A DNA stretch of 64,000 nt from Pelagerythrobacter marensis. Lineage in GTDB: Bacteria > Pseudomonadota > Alphaproteobacteria > Sphingomonadales > Sphingomonadaceae. The notes under the pieces were generated by a model. The model searched no databases, was not told where the DNA came from, and worked only from the letters and a program-made list of their open reading frames with translations. Position numbers and translations under genes: made by a program. Shown piece by piece: positions 1-10,005 of the stretch (position 1 is the stretch's first letter; each line of letters opens with the position of its first letter). The stretch lies in contig NZ_CP144918.1 of assembly GCF_036700095.1 (NCBI RefSeq), positions 1,551,001 to 1,615,000 on the forward strand, given 5' to 3'.

Positions 1-445
1 TATCCGCGACACGCAGAAGACCACCGTCACCGGGGTCGAGATGTTCCGCAAGCTGCTCGATTCGGGCGAAGCCGGCGACAACATCGGTGCGCTGCTGCGC
101 GGCACCGCGCGTGACGACGTGGAGCGCGGCCAGGTTCTGGCCAAGCCGGGCTCGGTCACGCCGCACACCGAGTTCAGCGCGGAAGTCTACGTGCTGTCGA
201 AGGACGAAGGCGGCCGTCACACGCCGTTCTTCGCCAACTATCGCCCGCAGTTCTACTTCCGCACGACCGACGTGACCGGCGAAGTGATCCTCCCCGAGGG
301 CACCGAGATGGTCATGCCGGGCGACAACGTGACGATCGGCGTCAAGCTGATCGCGCCGATCGCGATGGACGAAGGTCTGCGCTTCGCCATCCGCGAAGGC
401 GGCCGCACCGTCGGTTCGGGGGTTGTCAGCAAGATCACGAAGTAA
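1..445 (+). CDS. tuf: Elongation factor Tu, C-terminal part (cut by window edge)
   Basis: This is the 3' end of the gene for EF-Tu, the GTPase that carries aminoacyl-tRNA to the ribosome. The frame is open from position 2 and ends at TAA 443-445, giving 147 residues that cover the end of beta-barrel domain 2 and all of domain 3. Typical EF-Tu stretches are visible ([19 protein letters not shown], the final VVSKITK). The GTPase domain lies outside the window. Its position just before rpsJ is the usual str-S10 junction. A strong hairpin with a T-tract follows, so it probably ends its own transcript. Confidence 0.97.
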   Translation, partial: IRDTQKTTVTGVEMFRKLLDSGEAGDNIGALLRGTARDDVERGQVLAKPGSVTPHTEFSAEVYVLSKDEGGRHTPFFANYRPQFYFRTTDVTGEVILPEGTEMVMPGDNVTIGVKLIAPIAMDEGLRFAIREGGRTVGSGVVSKITK

Positions 446-456
446 TATAGGCGCGC

Positions 457-493
457 GACCGGCGGGGGATTCGTTCCCCGCCGGTCGAATTTT
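457..493 (+). terminator. Rho-independent terminator after tuf
   Basis: An 11-bp perfect GC stem (GACCGGCGGGG paired with CCCCGCCGGTC, loop of 8 nt) is followed by GAATTTT. It lies 12 bases after the tuf stop codon. Confidence 0.75.
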
Positions 494-499
494 CGAAGG

Positions 500-549
500 G
501 GGCCGCCCCTGACCGGTTTTCCGGGAGGCGGGGCAGGCCTTTCTTTTTT
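500..549 (+). terminator. Second terminator-like hairpin in the tuf-rpsJ gap (possible S10 leader attenuator)
   Basis: An imperfect GC-rich stem around a TTTT loop (CCGG TTTT CCGG core, outer GCCCC/GGGGC arms) is followed by the run TTTCTTTTTT at 540-549. It could back up the tuf terminator. It could also act as an attenuator if the S10 promoter lies upstream of it. The sequence does not decide between these. Confidence 0.4.
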
Positions 550-608
550 GTTGGGAGCGATGCCGGGCGACGGCAAAGCTCCTCGGCTCTTTCGCATCGG
601 TACAGGTA

Positions 609-920
609 ATGGAAGCTCAGAACATCCGCATCCGCCTCAAGGCGTTCGACCACCGCGTTCTCGACCAGGCGACTGGCGAAATCGCAGACACCGCGCGTCG
701 TACGGGTGCTCTTATTCGCGGCCCCATTCCCATGCCGACGCGTATCGAGAAGTTCACCGTGAACCGCGGCCCGCACATCGACAAGAAGTCGCGCGAGCAG
801 TTCGAGGTGCGCACCTACAAGCGGCTGCTGGACATCGTGCAGCCGAACGCCCAGACGGTCGACGCGCTGATGAAGCTCGATCTGGCCGCGGGCGTGAATG
901 TCGAGATCAAGCTCGCATAA
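609..920 (+). CDS. rpsJ: 30S ribosomal protein S10
   Basis: S10 of the small subunit head (103 residues, the usual length). The protein starts [15 protein letters not shown] and contains the conserved [20 protein letters not shown] segment. It is the first gene of the S10 cluster. Unlike the rest of the cluster it is separated from the next gene, rplC, by 287 bp that hold a composite palindromic repeat and a terminator-like hairpin, so its expression may be partly uncoupled from the downstream genes. Confidence 0.98.
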   Translation: MEAQNIRIRLKAFDHRVLDQATGEIADTARRTGALIRGPIPMPTRIEKFTVNRGPHIDKKSREQFEVRTYKRLLDIVQPNAQTVDALMKLDLAAGVNVEIKLA

Positions 921-935
921 ACCGAAGGTTTCTGC

Positions 936-1052
936 GAGCGCAGCCCCCGCGAAAGCGGGGGTCTTACGTCCGCCTGGTCGGACGTTAAAATGACCGGGCG
1001 AGTTTGCAGGTCGCTCCAGGCGGCCTGAGGTCCCTGCCTTCGCAGGGACTCT
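936..1052 (+). repeat. Family A palindromic repeat between rpsJ and rplC
   Basis: It contains a stem of CCCCCGC-GAAA-GCGGGGG (944-961), a second stem of ACGTCCG/CGGACGT (966-985), and a third of TCCCTGC-CTTC-GCAGGGA near 1030-1048. The same two-palindrome design recurs at 16373, 16966, 31717, 32106, 51423 and in the array at 52474-53170. Confidence 0.75.
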
Positions 1053-1162
1053 CGACGACATAGGGATACCTCCGGTTCTTACCGGGCAAGCGTCCCCCGT
1101 CTCGCCTCCTTCGGGAGGCATTCAGCCCGGGCGGGGCGACGCATCACAATCAGGGCTGGCAA

Positions 1163-1194
1163 GCACCCGGAATGGGTCCGGGTGCCTCTGTTTT
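1163..1194 (+). terminator. Terminator-like hairpin just upstream of rplC
   Basis: A perfect 8-bp stem GCACCCGG/CCGGGTGC with a 7-nt loop is followed by CTCTGTTTT, ending two bases before the rplC Shine-Dalgarno AGGAG. It could act as an attenuator inside the S10 cluster. Regulation by L4 is known in enterobacteria but there the attenuator precedes rpsJ. Confidence 0.45.
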
Positions 1195-1207
1195 AGGAGT
1201 CTTAACG

Positions 1208-2077
1208 ATGCGCACCGGCGTTATCGCAAAGAAAGTCGGGATGACCCGCCTGTTCCAGGAGGATGGACGTCACGTTCCCGTGACCGTCCTCGCGCTGGAA
1301 GACTGCCAGGTCGTTTCGCACCGCACCGCCGACCGCGATGGCTATTTCGCGGTCCAGCTCGGCGCGGGCGAGGCCAAGCAGAAGAACGTGAACAAGCCGC
1401 AGCGCGAAGCTTTCGCCAAGGCGGAAGTTCCGCTGAAGATGAAAGTCGCCGAATTCCGCGTCGAGAACGAGGAAGGCCTGGTGCCGGTCGGCGCGACGAT
1501 CAGCGCCGAGCACTTCGTTGCCGGGCAGAAGGTCGACATCACCGGCCACACGCAGGGCAAGGGCTTTGCCGGCGCGATGAAGCGCTGGGGCTTCGGCGGT
1601 CTGCGCGCGACGCACGGCGTCTCGCTCAGCCACCGTTCGCACGGTTCGACCGGTAACCGCCAGGATCCGGGCCGCGTCTTCAAGAACAAGAAGATGGCCG
1701 GCCACATGGGCGACCGCCAGCGGACGCAGCAGAACCTCGAGATCGTGCGCACCGACGCGACCCGCGGCCTGCTGTTCGTCAAGGGCTCGGTCCCCGGCTC
1801 GAAGAACGGCTGGCTGCTGGTGCGCGACGCGGTGAAGCTGCCGCTTCCCGAAGGCGCACCGTTCCCCGGCGCGATCCTCGAGAAGAAGACGACCGCGCCC
1901 GAACACGACGAGGCCGATGCCGGCCTGGTCGAGAGCGCGGCCGAGCACGAGGTGAACGAGCAGGTCGATGCCGAGCAGCAGAAGAAGCTGCTCGCCGAAC
2001 AGGAAGCCGGCGCCGAGAGCGAAGCAACCGAGAACAGCACCGACGGCCAGGCCGCCGGTGAGAGCAAGGAGTCCTGA
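1208..2077 (+). CDS. rplC: 50S ribosomal protein L3 with acidic C-terminal extension
   Basis: L3 binds 23S rRNA near the peptidyl transferase centre and is an early assembly protein. The start ATG at 1208 is chosen because the protein then begins [16 protein letters not shown] as in other L3 proteins and AGGAG lies 8 bases upstream. The conserved L3 body ends near residue 220. About 65 further residues form an acidic, Glu/Ala/Gln-rich tail without recognisable fold, making 289 residues against about 210 in E. coli. The rplD start follows 2 bases after its stop. Confidence 0.97.
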   Translation: MRTGVIAKKVGMTRLFQEDGRHVPVTVLALEDCQVVSHRTADRDGYFAVQLGAGEAKQKNVNKPQREAFAKAEVPLKMKVAEFRVENEEGLVPVGATISAEHFVAGQKVDITGHTQGKGFAGAMKRWGFGGLRATHGVSLSHRSHGSTGNRQDPGRVFKNKKMAGHMGDRQRTQQNLEIVRTDATRGLLFVKGSVPGSKNGWLLVRDAVKLPLPEGAPFPGAILEKKTTAPEHDEADAGLVESAAEHEVNEQVDAEQQKKLLAEQEAGAESEATENSTDGQAAGESKES

Positions 2078-2079
2078 TC

Positions 2080-2703
2080 GTGAAGGTCAAGGTCCAGAAA
2101 CTCGACGGCAAGGCGGCCGGCGACGTGGAACTGAACGATGCCGTGTTCGGCGTCGAACCGCGTGCCGACATCCTGCATCGCGTCGTCACCTGGCAGCTCG
2201 AGAACCGGCGCGGCACGGCCCGCCCGACTCGCGAGCGTTCGGACGTGGCGCGCACGGGCAAGAAGTTCGGCCGGCAGAAGGGTTCGGGCGGCGCTCGCCA
2301 CGGCGATCGCGGCGCTCCGATCTTCATCGGCGGCGGCAAGGCGCACGGCGCGCGCAAGCGCGACTTCGACCCCTCGCTGAACAAGAAGATCCGCGCGCTC
2401 GGCCTGCGCATGGCGCTTTCGAGCAAGGCGAAGGACGGCTTGGTCGTCGTCGACAGCCTCGATCTGAAAGACGCCAAGACGAAGGCCGTTGCCGAAGCGT
2501 TCGGCAAGAACGGCTGGAACGGCAAGGTCCTGGTGATCGACGGCGATGCGGTGAACGAAGGTTTCCGCAAGGCAGCCGGCAATCTCAAGGGCGTCAACGT
2601 CCTGCCGGCGGTGGGCGCCAACGTCTACGACATCCTGAAGCACGACACGCTGGTCCTGACCAGGGACGCGGTCGAAAAGCTGGAGGCGCGCTTCAATGGC
2701 TAA
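2080..2703 (+). CDS. rplD: 50S ribosomal protein L4
   Basis: L4 lines the exit tunnel, and in some bacteria it also represses the S10 operon. It has 207 residues and starts at GTG 2080 (GTG AAG GTC AAG), preceded by AAGGAG within the end of rplC. The conserved tunnel-loop segment with [17 protein letters not shown] is visible at about residues 60-80. It overlaps rplW by 8 bases, consistent with translational coupling. Confidence 0.97.
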   Translation: MKVKVQKLDGKAAGDVELNDAVFGVEPRADILHRVVTWQLENRRGTARPTRERSDVARTGKKFGRQKGSGGARHGDRGAPIFIGGGKAHGARKRDFDPSLNKKIRALGLRMALSSKAKDGLVVVDSLDLKDAKTKAVAEAFGKNGWNGKVLVIDGDAVNEGFRKAAGNLKGVNVLPAVGANVYDILKHDTLVLTRDAVEKLEARFNG

Positions 2704-3004
2704 GAAGCAGGAAATCGATGCGCGTCATTACGACGTGATCCTCGCCCCCCACATCACCGAGAAGTCGACTCTGCTGTCCGAGCAGAACGGCGTCGTCTTC
2801 AAGGTGGCGAACGATGCGACCAAGCCGCAGATCAAGGAAGCGGTCGAGGCGCTGTTCGATGTCAAGGTGACGGGCGTGAATACATTGGTCGTCAAAGGCA
2901 AGTCGAAGCGCTGGCGGGGCAAGCCCTACAAGCGCAGCGACCTGAAGAAGGCGGTCGTGACGCTCGCGGAAGGTGACTCGATCGACGTCACCGGCGGAAT
3001 CTGA
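2696..3004 (+). CDS. rplW: 50S ribosomal protein L23
   Basis: L23 sits at the exit tunnel mouth, where trigger factor and SRP dock. It has 102 residues and contains the typical PHITEKST and [18 protein letters not shown] segments. The start overlaps the last 8 bases of rplD. The stop is followed by rplB after 10 bases. Confidence 0.97.
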   Translation: MAKKQEIDARHYDVILAPHITEKSTLLSEQNGVVFKVANDATKPQIKEAVEALFDVKVTGVNTLVVKGKSKRWRGKPYKRSDLKKAVVTLAEGDSIDVTGGI

Positions 3005-3014
3005 GGCTAGGGAT

Positions 3015-3851
3015 ATGGCACTCAAGAACTACAAACCGACGAGCCCCGCGCGCCGCGGCCTCATTCTTGTCGACAAGTCCGGCCTGTACAAGGGCAAGCC
3101 GGTCAAGTCGCTGACCGAAGGCAAGCGCAAGACGGGCGGCCGCAACAACAAGGGTCATGTCACCTCGCGCGGCATGGGCGGCGGCCACAAGCAGAAGTAT
3201 CGCTACGTCGACTTCAAGCGTCGCAAGTGGAACGTGGCGGGCACGGTCGAGCGGATCGAGTACGATCCCAACCGCACCGCGTTCATCGCGCTGGTCAAGT
3301 ACGACGATGGCGAGCTGGCCTATATCCTGGCGCCGCAGCGGCTTGCCGTGGGCGACAAGGTGGTGGCGGGCGAGAAGACCGACACCAAGCCGGGCAACGC
3401 GATGCTGCTGGGCCAGATGCCGGTCGGCACGATCTGCCACAACGTGGAGATGAAGCCGGGCAAGGGCGGGCAGATCGCCCGTTCCGCCGGCGCCTACGTC
3501 CAGCTGGTGGGCCGCGATCGCGGCATGGTGATCGTGCGCCTCAACTCGGGCGAGCAGCGTTACCTGCGGGCCGATTGCATGGGTACGGTCGGCGCGGTGT
3601 CGAACCCCGACAACCAGAACCAGAACCTGGGCAAGGCCGGCCGCCGCCGCTGGATGGGCGTCAAGCCGCTCACCCGCGGCGTGGCCAAGAACCCGGTCGA
3701 TCACCCGCACGGCGGCGGCGAAGGCCGCACCTCGGGCGGCCGCCACCCGGTTACCCCGTGGGGCAAGCCGACCAAGGGCGCCCGGACCCGCAAGAACAAG
3801 GCGACGGACAAGATGATTATCCGTTCACGCCACGCGAAGAAGAAGAGGTAA
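3015..3851 (+). CDS. rplB: 50S ribosomal protein L2
   Basis: L2 is required for subunit association and the peptidyl transferase centre. It has 278 residues from ATG 3015, starting [15 protein letters not shown]. The conserved [18 protein letters not shown] stretch and the C-terminal [20 protein letters not shown], which carries the functionally important His, are intact. An in-frame start at 2973 would add 14 residues unlike any L2, so it is not used. Confidence 0.98.
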   Translation: MALKNYKPTSPARRGLILVDKSGLYKGKPVKSLTEGKRKTGGRNNKGHVTSRGMGGGHKQKYRYVDFKRRKWNVAGTVERIEYDPNRTAFIALVKYDDGELAYILAPQRLAVGDKVVAGEKTDTKPGNAMLLGQMPVGTICHNVEMKPGKGGQIARSAGAYVQLVGRDRGMVIVRLNSGEQRYLRADCMGTVGAVSNPDNQNQNLGKAGRRRWMGVKPLTRGVAKNPVDHPHGGGEGRTSGGRHPVTPWGKPTKGARTRKNKATDKMIIRSRHAKKKR

Positions 3852-3858
3852 TCGTCAC

Positions 3859-4134
3859 ATGGCTCGTTCCGTCTGGAAAGGTCCGTTCGTCGAACTCAGC
3901 CTTCTGAAGAAGGCCGAGGACGCACAGGAAGCGGGTGGCCGTGCGCCGATCAAGACCTGGTCGCGTCGCAGCACGATCCTTCCGCAATTCGTCGGCCTGA
4001 CGTTCAACGTCTACAATGGCCACAAGTTCATCCCGGTCTCGGTCTCCGAAGACATGGTCGGTCACAAGCTCGGTGAATTCGCGCCCACGCGCACGTTCCC
4101 CGGCCACGCCGCCGACAAGAAGGGCAAGCGCTAA
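3859..4134 (+). CDS. rpsS: 30S ribosomal protein S19
   Basis: S19 is in the small subunit head and partners S13. It has 91 residues, starts [20 protein letters not shown], and contains the conserved [22 protein letters not shown] and [11 protein letters not shown] segments. The stop codon TAA shares one base with the rplV ATG (TAATG). Confidence 0.98.
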   Translation: MARSVWKGPFVELSLLKKAEDAQEAGGRAPIKTWSRRSTILPQFVGLTFNVYNGHKFIPVSVSEDMVGHKLGEFAPTRTFPGHAADKKGKR

Positions 4135-4511
4135 TGGGCAAGCAGAAAGCTCCCCGCCGCGTGGGCGAAAACGAGGCTCTGGCCGTCGGCACCACGATCC
4201 GTGGTTCGGCGCAGAAGCTGAATCTCGTCGCCGAACTGATCCGCGGCAAGAAGGCCGAGGACGCGCTGAACATTCTCGCGTTCTCGAAGAAGGCGATGGC
4301 GAAGGACGCATCGAAAGTGCTCGCCTCGGCGATCGCCAATGCCGAGAACAACCACGACCTGGATGTCGACGCGCTGGTGGTGGCGGAAGCTTCCGTCGGC
4401 AAGTCGATTACCATGAAGCGCTTCCACACGCGCGGACGGGGCAAGAGCACCCGCATCCTCAAGCCGTTCAGCCGGCTGCGCATCGTGGTTCGCGAGCAGG
4501 AAGAGGCGTAA
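4134..4511 (+). CDS. rplV: 50S ribosomal protein L22
   Basis: L22 lines the exit tunnel; its beta-hairpin loop is a macrolide resistance site. It has 125 residues, with the conserved loop segment [20 protein letters not shown] near residues 90-110. It overlaps rpsS by one base and is followed by rpsC after one base. Confidence 0.98.
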   Translation: MGKQKAPRRVGENEALAVGTTIRGSAQKLNLVAELIRGKKAEDALNILAFSKKAMAKDASKVLASAIANAENNHDLDVDALVVAEASVGKSITMKRFHTRGRGKSTRILKPFSRLRIVVREQEEA

Positions 4512-4512
4512 G

Positions 4513-5208
4513 ATGGGCCAGAAGAGCAATCCGATCGGTCTGCGCCTGCAGATCAACCGCACCTGGGACAGCCGCTGGTACGCCGAAGGGCGCGACTATG
4601 CCAAGCTGCTCAAGGAAGACATCGAGATCCGCAAGCACATCATCGAGAGCCTGCCGCAGGCGGCGATCTCGAAGGTCGTGATCGAGCGTCCGGCCAAGCT
4701 GTGCCGCATTTCGATCTATGCCGCGCGTCCCGGCGTCATCATCGGCAAGAAGGGCGCGGATATCGAGAAGCTGCGCACCAAGCTTTCGTCGATGACCGAG
4801 AGCGAGGTGAAGCTGAACATCGTCGAGATCCGCAAGCCGGAAGTCGATGCCAAGCTCGTCGCGCAGGGCATTGCCGACCAGCTCGTGCGCCGCGTGGCCT
4901 TCCGCCGCGCGATGAAGCGCGCGATGCAGTCGGCCATGCGTCTGGGTGCCGAAGGCATCAAGATCGTCTGCGGCGGCCGTCTCGGCGGGGCGGAAATCGC
5001 CCGTGTCGAACAGTACCGCGAAGGCCGCGTGCCGCTGCACACGCTGCGCGCCAACATCGACTATGCCGAAGCCGAGGCGCTGACCGCCTATGGCATCATC
5101 GGGATCAAGGTGTGGGTCTTCAAAGGCGAGATCCTGGGCCACGATCCGACGGCGCAGGACCGTCTGATGATGGAATCGCAGACCTCCGGCGTCCGTCCGG
5201 CGCGCTGA
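4513..5208 (+). CDS. rpsC: 30S ribosomal protein S3
   Basis: S3 forms part of the mRNA entry tunnel and helicase activity. It has 231 residues, with the N-terminal [20 protein letters not shown], a KH domain ([16 protein letters not shown], about residues 75-90) and the C-terminal domain with [10 protein letters not shown]. One base separates it from rplV and 22 bases from rplP. Confidence 0.98.
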   Translation: MGQKSNPIGLRLQINRTWDSRWYAEGRDYAKLLKEDIEIRKHIIESLPQAAISKVVIERPAKLCRISIYAARPGVIIGKKGADIEKLRTKLSSMTESEVKLNIVEIRKPEVDAKLVAQGIADQLVRRVAFRRAMKRAMQSAMRLGAEGIKIVCGGRLGGAEIARVEQYREGRVPLHTLRANIDYAEAEALTAYGIIGIKVWVFKGEILGHDPTAQDRLMMESQTSGVRPAR

Positions 5209-5230
5209 GCATCGAACTTGAGTAGATAAC

Positions 5231-5662
5231 ATGCTGCAACCGAAGAAAACCAAGTTCCGCAAGGCCTTCAAGGGCCGGATCAAGGGCGACGCCAAGGGCG
5301 GCACGACGCTGAATTTCGGCTCGTACGGCCTCAAGGCGCTCGAACCGGAACGCATCACCGCCCGCCAGATCGAGGCCGCGCGCCGTGCGATCACGCGCCA
5401 CATCAAGCGCCAGGGCCGCCTGTGGATCCGCATTTTCCCCGACGTGCCGGTGTCGAAGAAGCCGGCCGAGGTCCGCCAGGGCAAGGGCAAGGGTTCGGTC
5501 GAATACTGGGCCGCCCGCGTGAAGCCGGGCCGGATCCTGTTCGAGCTGGACGGCGTTGCCGGCCCGCTCGCGGCCGAGGCGTTCGAGCGCGCCGCGATGA
5601 AGCTTCCCGTCAAGACCAAGGTTGTTGCCCGTCTCGGCGACAACTCGCACCTGGAGGGTTGA
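5231..5662 (+). CDS. rplP: 50S ribosomal protein L16
   Basis: L16 is next to the A site and is needed for aminoacyl-tRNA binding. It has 143 residues, starts [19 protein letters not shown] and contains the conserved [20 protein letters not shown] loop. GGAGGG just before its stop serves as the ribosome binding site of rpmC. Confidence 0.98.
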   Translation: MLQPKKTKFRKAFKGRIKGDAKGGTTLNFGSYGLKALEPERITARQIEAARRAITRHIKRQGRLWIRIFPDVPVSKKPAEVRQGKGKGSVEYWAARVKPGRILFELDGVAGPLAAEAFERAAMKLPVKTKVVARLGDNSHLEG

Positions 5663-5664
5663 TC

Positions 5665-5874
5665 GTGAGCAAGATGGAAGACCTCCGCACCAAGACCGAC
5701 GACCAGCTCGACGCCCAGCTCACCGAGCTGAAGCGCGAGCAGTTCAACCTCCGCTTCCAGGCGGCGACCAACCAGTTGGAAGCCCCGGCGCGGATTCGCC
5801 AGGTCCGCCGCGAAATCGCGCAGATCAAGACTCTGCAGAACGAGCGCGCGGCCGCGGCCGAAGCCAAGGCTTGA
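5665..5874 (+). CDS. rpmC: 50S ribosomal protein L29
   Basis: L29 lies beside L23 at the tunnel exit. It has 69 residues from GTG 5665, with GGAGGG at 5653-5658 as ribosome binding site. ATG 5674 is an alternative start three codons later. The helical-hairpin features are visible: [16 protein letters not shown], then [18 protein letters not shown], then [16 protein letters not shown]. Confidence 0.95.
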   Translation: MSKMEDLRTKTDDQLDAQLTELKREQFNLRFQAATNQLEAPARIRQVRREIAQIKTLQNERAAAAEAKA

Positions 5875-5885
5875 GGAGCTAGACA

Positions 5886-6176
5886 ATGCCGAAGCGTATC
5901 CTGATCGGGACTGTCACCTCCGACAAGACCGACAAGACCGTCACCGTGCTGGTCGAGCGCAAGGTGAAACACCCGCTTTACGGGAAGATCATCCGCCGTT
6001 CGAAGAAGTACCACGCGCACGACGAAGCGAACGAATACAAGCTGGGCGACACCGTCCGGATCGAAGAGACCAGACCGATCTCCAAGACCAAGACCTGGCG
6101 CGTGATCGACACGGTCAAGGCCGGCGGGGTCCAGGCGGTCGAGGCCGATCTCGACGTCGAAGCCACCGGCAATTGA
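5886..6176 (+). CDS. rpsQ: 30S ribosomal protein S17
   Basis: S17 is a primary 16S rRNA binder with an OB fold. It has 96 residues, slightly longer than the E. coli protein at the C-terminus. Conserved segments are [19 protein letters not shown] and [24 protein letters not shown] lies upstream of the ATG. It is the last gene of the classical S10 set. A 58-bp gap precedes rplN, the start of the spc set. Confidence 0.97.
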   Translation: MPKRILIGTVTSDKTDKTVTVLVERKVKHPLYGKIIRRSKKYHAHDEANEYKLGDTVRIEETRPISKTKTWRVIDTVKAGGVQAVEADLDVEATGN

Positions 6177-6234
6177 GCGATTTGAAGGAACTGCCGGACA
6201 CGTTCCGGCAAGCCATTGAGAAGGAACCGCATCG

Positions 6235-6603
6235 ATGATTCAGATGCAATCGAACCTAGACGTCGCGGACAACAGCGGCGCGAAGCGCGTCCAGTGCATC
6301 AAGGTGCTGGGCGGGTCGAAGCGCCGCACCGCGAGCGTCGGCGACGTGATCGTCGTCTCCGTCAAGGAGGCGCAGCCGCGCGCCCGCGTCAAGAAGGGCG
6401 ACGTTCACCGCGCGGTGATCGTGCGCACGAAGAAGGACGTGCGCCGTCCCGATGGCAGCGCGATCCGTTTCGATTCGAACGCCGCCGTCCTCGTCAACAA
6501 GAACGAGGAACCGATCGGCACGCGTATCTTCGGCCCGGTGGTGCGCGAACTGCGCGGCCGCGGGTTCATGAAGATCATCTCGCTCGCTCCGGAGGTGCTG
6601 TAA
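6235..6603 (+). CDS. rplN: 50S ribosomal protein L14
   Basis: L14 is at the subunit interface. It has 122 residues, starts [18 protein letters not shown] and contains the conserved [18 protein letters not shown] and [13 protein letters not shown] stretches. Its TAA overlaps the ATG of rplX by one base. Confidence 0.98.
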   Translation: MIQMQSNLDVADNSGAKRVQCIKVLGGSKRRTASVGDVIVVSVKEAQPRARVKKGDVHRAVIVRTKKDVRRPDGSAIRFDSNAAVLVNKNEEPIGTRIFGPVVRELRGRGFMKIISLAPEVL

Positions 6604-6923
6604 TGGCCGCCGCGAAGATCAAGAAGGGCGACAGCGTCGTCGTGCTCTCGGGCAAGGACAAGGGCCGCACCGGCACTGTCCAGAAGGTCATGCCGAAGGA
6701 AGGCAAGATCGTGGTCGAGGGCATCAACGTCGCCGCCCGTCACCGCAAGCCGAGCCAGGCCAACCCGCAAGGTGGCATCGACCGCTTCGAAGCGCCGATG
6801 CCGATCTCCAAGGTGGCCGTGGCCGATCCCAAGGACGGCAAGCCGACCCGCGTCCGTTTCGAAGAGAAGGACGGGAAGAAGGTCCGCATTGCCGTCAAGT
6901 CCGGGGAGACTATCGATGGCTGA
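6603..6923 (+). CDS. rplX: 50S ribosomal protein L24
   Basis: L24 is an assembly initiator protein with a KOW motif, visible as [20 protein letters not shown] at residues 5-24. It has 106 residues. The start overlaps the rplN stop by one base and the end overlaps the rplE start by 8 bases. Confidence 0.97.
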   Translation: MAAAKIKKGDSVVVLSGKDKGRTGTVQKVMPKEGKIVVEGINVAARHRKPSQANPQGGIDRFEAPMPISKVAVADPKDGKPTRVRFEEKDGKKVRIAVKSGETIDG

Positions 6924-7500
6924 CAAGTACGTTCCGCGCATGCGCGCCCGCTATGACGAGCAGATCGTCAAGGCGATGACCGAGAAGTTCGGTTACAAGA
7001 ACCGGCTCGAGGTTCCGCGCCTGGAGAAGATCACGCTCAACATGGGCGTGGGCGAGGCGAGCCAGGATAAGAAGAAGGTCCAGGTGGCGGCCGAGGAAAT
7101 GGCTCTGATCGCCGGCCAGAAGCCGGTTATCACGAAGGCCAAAAAATCGATCGCGCAATTCAAGCTGCGCGAGGGTATGCCGATCGGCTGCAAGGTCACC
7201 CTGCGCCGCGAACGCATGTATGAGTTCCTCGACCGCCTGGTGACTATCGCGATGCCGCGCATCCGCGACTTCCGCGGATTGAACCCGAAGAGTTTCGACG
7301 GGCGCGGCAACTATGCGATGGGTCTGAAGGAACAGATCATCTTCCCCGAGATCAGCTACGACAAGATCGAGAAGGTCCGGGGCATGGATATCATCGTGAC
7401 CACGACGGCGAAGACCGACGAGGAAGCCCGCGAACTGTTGCGCCTGTTCGGTTTCCCGTTCCCTGCGGAGCAGGCCGCCGAAAAGAAGGAGGCCGCGTGA
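6916..7500 (+). CDS. rplE: 50S ribosomal protein L5
   Basis: L5 binds 5S rRNA in the central protuberance. It has 194 residues from ATG 6916, starting [18 protein letters not shown], with the conserved [28 protein letters not shown] and [16 protein letters not shown] segments. The C-terminus carries a short extra Ala/Glu-rich tail. Confidence 0.98.
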   Translation: MADKYVPRMRARYDEQIVKAMTEKFGYKNRLEVPRLEKITLNMGVGEASQDKKKVQVAAEEMALIAGQKPVITKAKKSIAQFKLREGMPIGCKVTLRRERMYEFLDRLVTIAMPRIRDFRGLNPKSFDGRGNYAMGLKEQIIFPEISYDKIEKVRGMDIIVTTTAKTDEEARELLRLFGFPFPAEQAAEKKEAA

Positions 7501-7543
7501 GCAGCCCCTTGAACGCAAGGAAAGCAAAGAGAGCTTAAGTCCA

Positions 7544-7849
7544 ATGGCGAAACTGAGTTCCATCAACAAGAACGAGCGTCGTAAGAAGCTCGTCAAGAAG
7601 TACGCGGGCAAGTACGCCCGACTGAAGGCGATTGCCAATGACGAGTCGCTCGACGAAAGCGAGCGGCTGATCGCGCGCCTGAAGATGGCGGAAATCCCGC
7701 GTAACGGAAATCCGACCCGTGTGCGCAACCGTTGCACCACCACCGGCCGCCCGCGCGGCTATTACCGCAAGTTCGGCCTCAACCGCATCGAACTGCGCGA
7801 CCTCGGCAACAAGGGCCTGATTCCCGGCCTGACCAAGTCGAGCTGGTGA
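7544..7849 (+). CDS. rpsN: 30S ribosomal protein S14
   Basis: S14 completes the small subunit head. It has 101 residues and is the long form without paired CXXC zinc ligands. The conserved end [17 protein letters not shown] and the final SSW are present. A 43-bp gap separates it from rplE and 10 bases from rpsH. Confidence 0.97.
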   Translation: MAKLSSINKNERRKKLVKKYAGKYARLKAIANDESLDESERLIARLKMAEIPRNGNPTRVRNRCTTTGRPRGYYRKFGLNRIELRDLGNKGLIPGLTKSSW

Positions 7850-7859
7850 GGACTGACAA

Positions 7860-8255
7860 ATGGCTATGACCGATCCCCTGGGTGATATGCTCACCCGTAT
7901 CCGCAACGGCCAGCAGGCGAAGAAGGATTCCGTCCTTTCGCCCGCTTCCAAGCTGCGTGCGAACGTGCTCGAGGTTCTTCAGCGCGAAGGCTACATCCGT
8001 GGCTACAGCGAAGATTCGACCGGCAAGCACCCCGCGCTGCGGATCGAACTGAAGTATTTCGAGGGTGAGCCTGCGATCAAGCATGTCGCCCGTGTCTCCA
8101 AGCCGGGTCGCCGGATCTATTCGGGTTCGAAGGAACTTCCGACCGTCCGCAACGGCCTCGGCATCACTATCGTCTCGACGCCCAAGGGCGTGCTCTCGGA
8201 CAACGAGGCGCGCACTCAGAACGTCGGCGGTGAAGTGCTGGCGGAGGTGTTCTGA
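7860..8255 (+). CDS. rpsH: 30S ribosomal protein S8
   Basis: S8 binds the central domain of 16S rRNA and in E. coli is the translational repressor of the spc operon. It has 131 residues, starting [18 protein letters not shown] and ending [22 protein letters not shown]. The stop overlaps the start of rplF by one base (TGATG). Confidence 0.97.
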   Translation: MAMTDPLGDMLTRIRNGQQAKKDSVLSPASKLRANVLEVLQREGYIRGYSEDSTGKHPALRIELKYFEGEPAIKHVARVSKPGRRIYSGSKELPTVRNGLGITIVSTPKGVLSDNEARTQNVGGEVLAEVF

Positions 8256-8788
8256 TGAGCCGCATCGGCAAGAAGCCGGTAGCGATCCCGAGCGGGGTCA
8301 CTGCCACGATCGATAACGGAACGCTGACCGTGAAAGGGCCGAAAGGCACCCTTTCGATGGGGCTTGTGGACGAAGTGGTCTACAAGCTCGAGAACGACGA
8401 GATTTCGGTGCAGCCGGCCAACGACAGCCGCCGTTCGCGCGATTTCTGGGGGATGCAGCGCACGCTCGTTTCCAATCTCGTGGAAGGCGTGACCGAAGGC
8501 TACACCAAAGTGCTCGAGATTTCGGGCGTCGGTTTCCGCGCGCAGGCTCAGGGGCGTAAGCTCAAGCTGCAGCTCGGCTTCAGTCACGACGTCGATCTCG
8601 ACGTGCCCGAGGGTATCGAGGTGAAGACCCCCGACCAGACCACGGTCGAGATCAGCGGGATCGACAAACAGTCCGTCGGGCAGTTCGCCGCAGAGATCCG
8701 CCGTTGGCGCAAGCCCGAGCCGTACAAGGGCAAGGGCATCAAGTATCGCGGTGAGTACATCTTCCGCAAGGAAGGGAAGAAGAAGTAA
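8255..8788 (+). CDS. rplF: 50S ribosomal protein L6
   Basis: L6 lies near the sarcin-ricin loop. It has 177 residues, with two similar alpha/beta domains. The signature [20 protein letters not shown] is at the C-terminus. It overlaps rpsH by one base and is followed by rplR after one base. Confidence 0.98.
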   Translation: MSRIGKKPVAIPSGVTATIDNGTLTVKGPKGTLSMGLVDEVVYKLENDEISVQPANDSRRSRDFWGMQRTLVSNLVEGVTEGYTKVLEISGVGFRAQAQGRKLKLQLGFSHDVDLDVPEGIEVKTPDQTTVEISGIDKQSVGQFAAEIRRWRKPEPYKGKGIKYRGEYIFRKEGKKK

Positions 8789-8789
8789 G

Positions 8790-9134
8790 ATGGCCAAGCT
8801 TTCCCTTTTCGAACGCCGCCGTCGCCGTGTTCGCACGGCTTTGCGCAGTCGTGCCGGCGATCGCCCGCGCCTGTCGGTTCATCGCACCGGCAAGCATATC
8901 TATGCCCAGATTATCGACGATACGCAGGGCAGGACCCTGGCTGCTGCGTCGACCCTGGGCGGCAAGGCCTCGGGCGCCAATGTCGATGCTGCAAAGCAGG
9001 TCGGCAAGGATATCGCCGCGGCTGCCAAGAAGGCGGGCGTGACCGCTGTCGTGTTCGATCGCGGCGGGTTCCTGTTTCACGGCCGCGTCAAGGCGCTGGC
9101 CGACGCCGCCCGCGAAGGCGGGCTGGAGTTTTGA
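8790..9134 (+). CDS. rplR: 50S ribosomal protein L18
   Basis: L18 binds 5S rRNA together with L5. It has 114 residues from ATG 8790, starting [19 protein letters not shown]. The typical [20 protein letters not shown] and [20 protein letters not shown] segments are present. Its stop overlaps or abuts the start of rpsE. Confidence 0.97.
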   Translation: MAKLSLFERRRRRVRTALRSRAGDRPRLSVHRTGKHIYAQIIDDTQGRTLAAASTLGGKASGANVDAAKQVGKDIAAAAKKAGVTAVVFDRGGFLFHGRVKALADAAREGGLEF

Positions 9135-9136
9135 TG

Positions 9137-10000
9137 ATGGCTGAAGAAAACAAGACCGAAAACACCGAGACGCCCAAGGTCGAAGAGACCAAGGCGGAAG
9201 AAACCAAGGTCGAAACGGTCGAGGCCAAGGCCGAGACCGAACACGCCGTGACCGAAGAGCCGAAGATCGACAATGCGGGCTCCACCCCGATTTCGACCAC
9301 GGCTCCGACCGAAGCGGGCGAGAACCAGTCCGCTGCCGGCGGCGATCCTTCCCAGCCGCGCGGACGCGGCCGGGGCGGGCGCGACGGCGGCGGCGACCGC
9401 GGTGGCGGTCGTGGCCGCGGGCGCGGTCGCGACGATCGCCGCGGCGGCCGCCGCGAGGAAGAAGACGACGGCATCATCGAGAAGCTCGTCCACATCAACC
9501 GCGTTTCGAAGACGGTGAAGGGCGGCAAGCGCTTCGGCTTTGCGGCGCTGGTCGTGGTCGGCGACGGTTCGGGCCGGGTCGGTTTCGGCCACGGCAAGGC
9601 GCGCGAAGTGCCCGAAGCGATTTCGAAGGCGACCGCTTCGGCGCGCAAGAAGATGATCCGCGTTCCGCTGAAGGAAGGCCGCACGCTGCACCACGACGGC
9701 AACGGCCGTTTCGGTGCCGGCAAGGTGACCTTGCGCACCGCGCCTCCGGGCACCGGCATCATTGCCGGCGGTCCGATGCGCGCCGTGTTCGAGAGCCTGG
9801 GCGTGGCCGACGTGGTGACCAAGTCGGTCGGCACGTCCAACCCCTACAACATGATCCGCGCCACTTTCGATGCGCTGCAGGAACAGACTTCGCCGAAGTC
9901 GGTTGCGCAGCGTCGCGGCAAGAAGGTCGCCGACCTGCTCGGCCGCGGTGGCGCCAGCGAGGCGGAGGCCGAGGCCGACGCCGCGGCTATTGCGGAGTAA
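9137..10000 (+). CDS. rpsE: 30S ribosomal protein S5 with long acidic and Arg/Gly-rich N-terminal extension
   Basis: S5 contributes to translational accuracy and the mRNA entry site. Two ATGs stand in tandem (9134, 9137); 9137 is chosen because GGAG at 9125-9128 is then 8 bases away. The canonical S5 body begins near residue 112 ([16 protein letters not shown]), with [17 protein letters not shown] and [15 protein letters not shown]. Before it lies a stretch of Glu/Thr/Lys repeats (about residues 5-60) followed by an RG-rich run (about 75-105). The total of 287 residues compares with about 166 in E. coli. The tail is probably disordered and RNA-binding; that is inference. Confidence 0.96.
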   Translation: MAEENKTENTETPKVEETKAEETKVETVEAKAETEHAVTEEPKIDNAGSTPISTTAPTEAGENQSAAGGDPSQPRGRGRGGRDGGGDRGGGRGRGRGRDDRRGGRREEEDDGIIEKLVHINRVSKTVKGGKRFGFAALVVVGDGSGRVGFGHGKAREVPEAISKATASARKKMIRVPLKEGRTLHHDGNGRFGAGKVTLRTAPPGTGIIAGGPMRAVFESLGVADVVTKSVGTSNPYNMIRATFDALQEQTSPKSVAQRRGKKVADLLGRGGASEAEAEADAAAIAE

Positions 10001-10005
10001 GATCG

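Noticed and set aside
2973-3014. An upstream start of rplB
   Set aside because: It would add 14 residues unlike any L2 and overlap rplW. ATG 3015 gives the family N-terminus.
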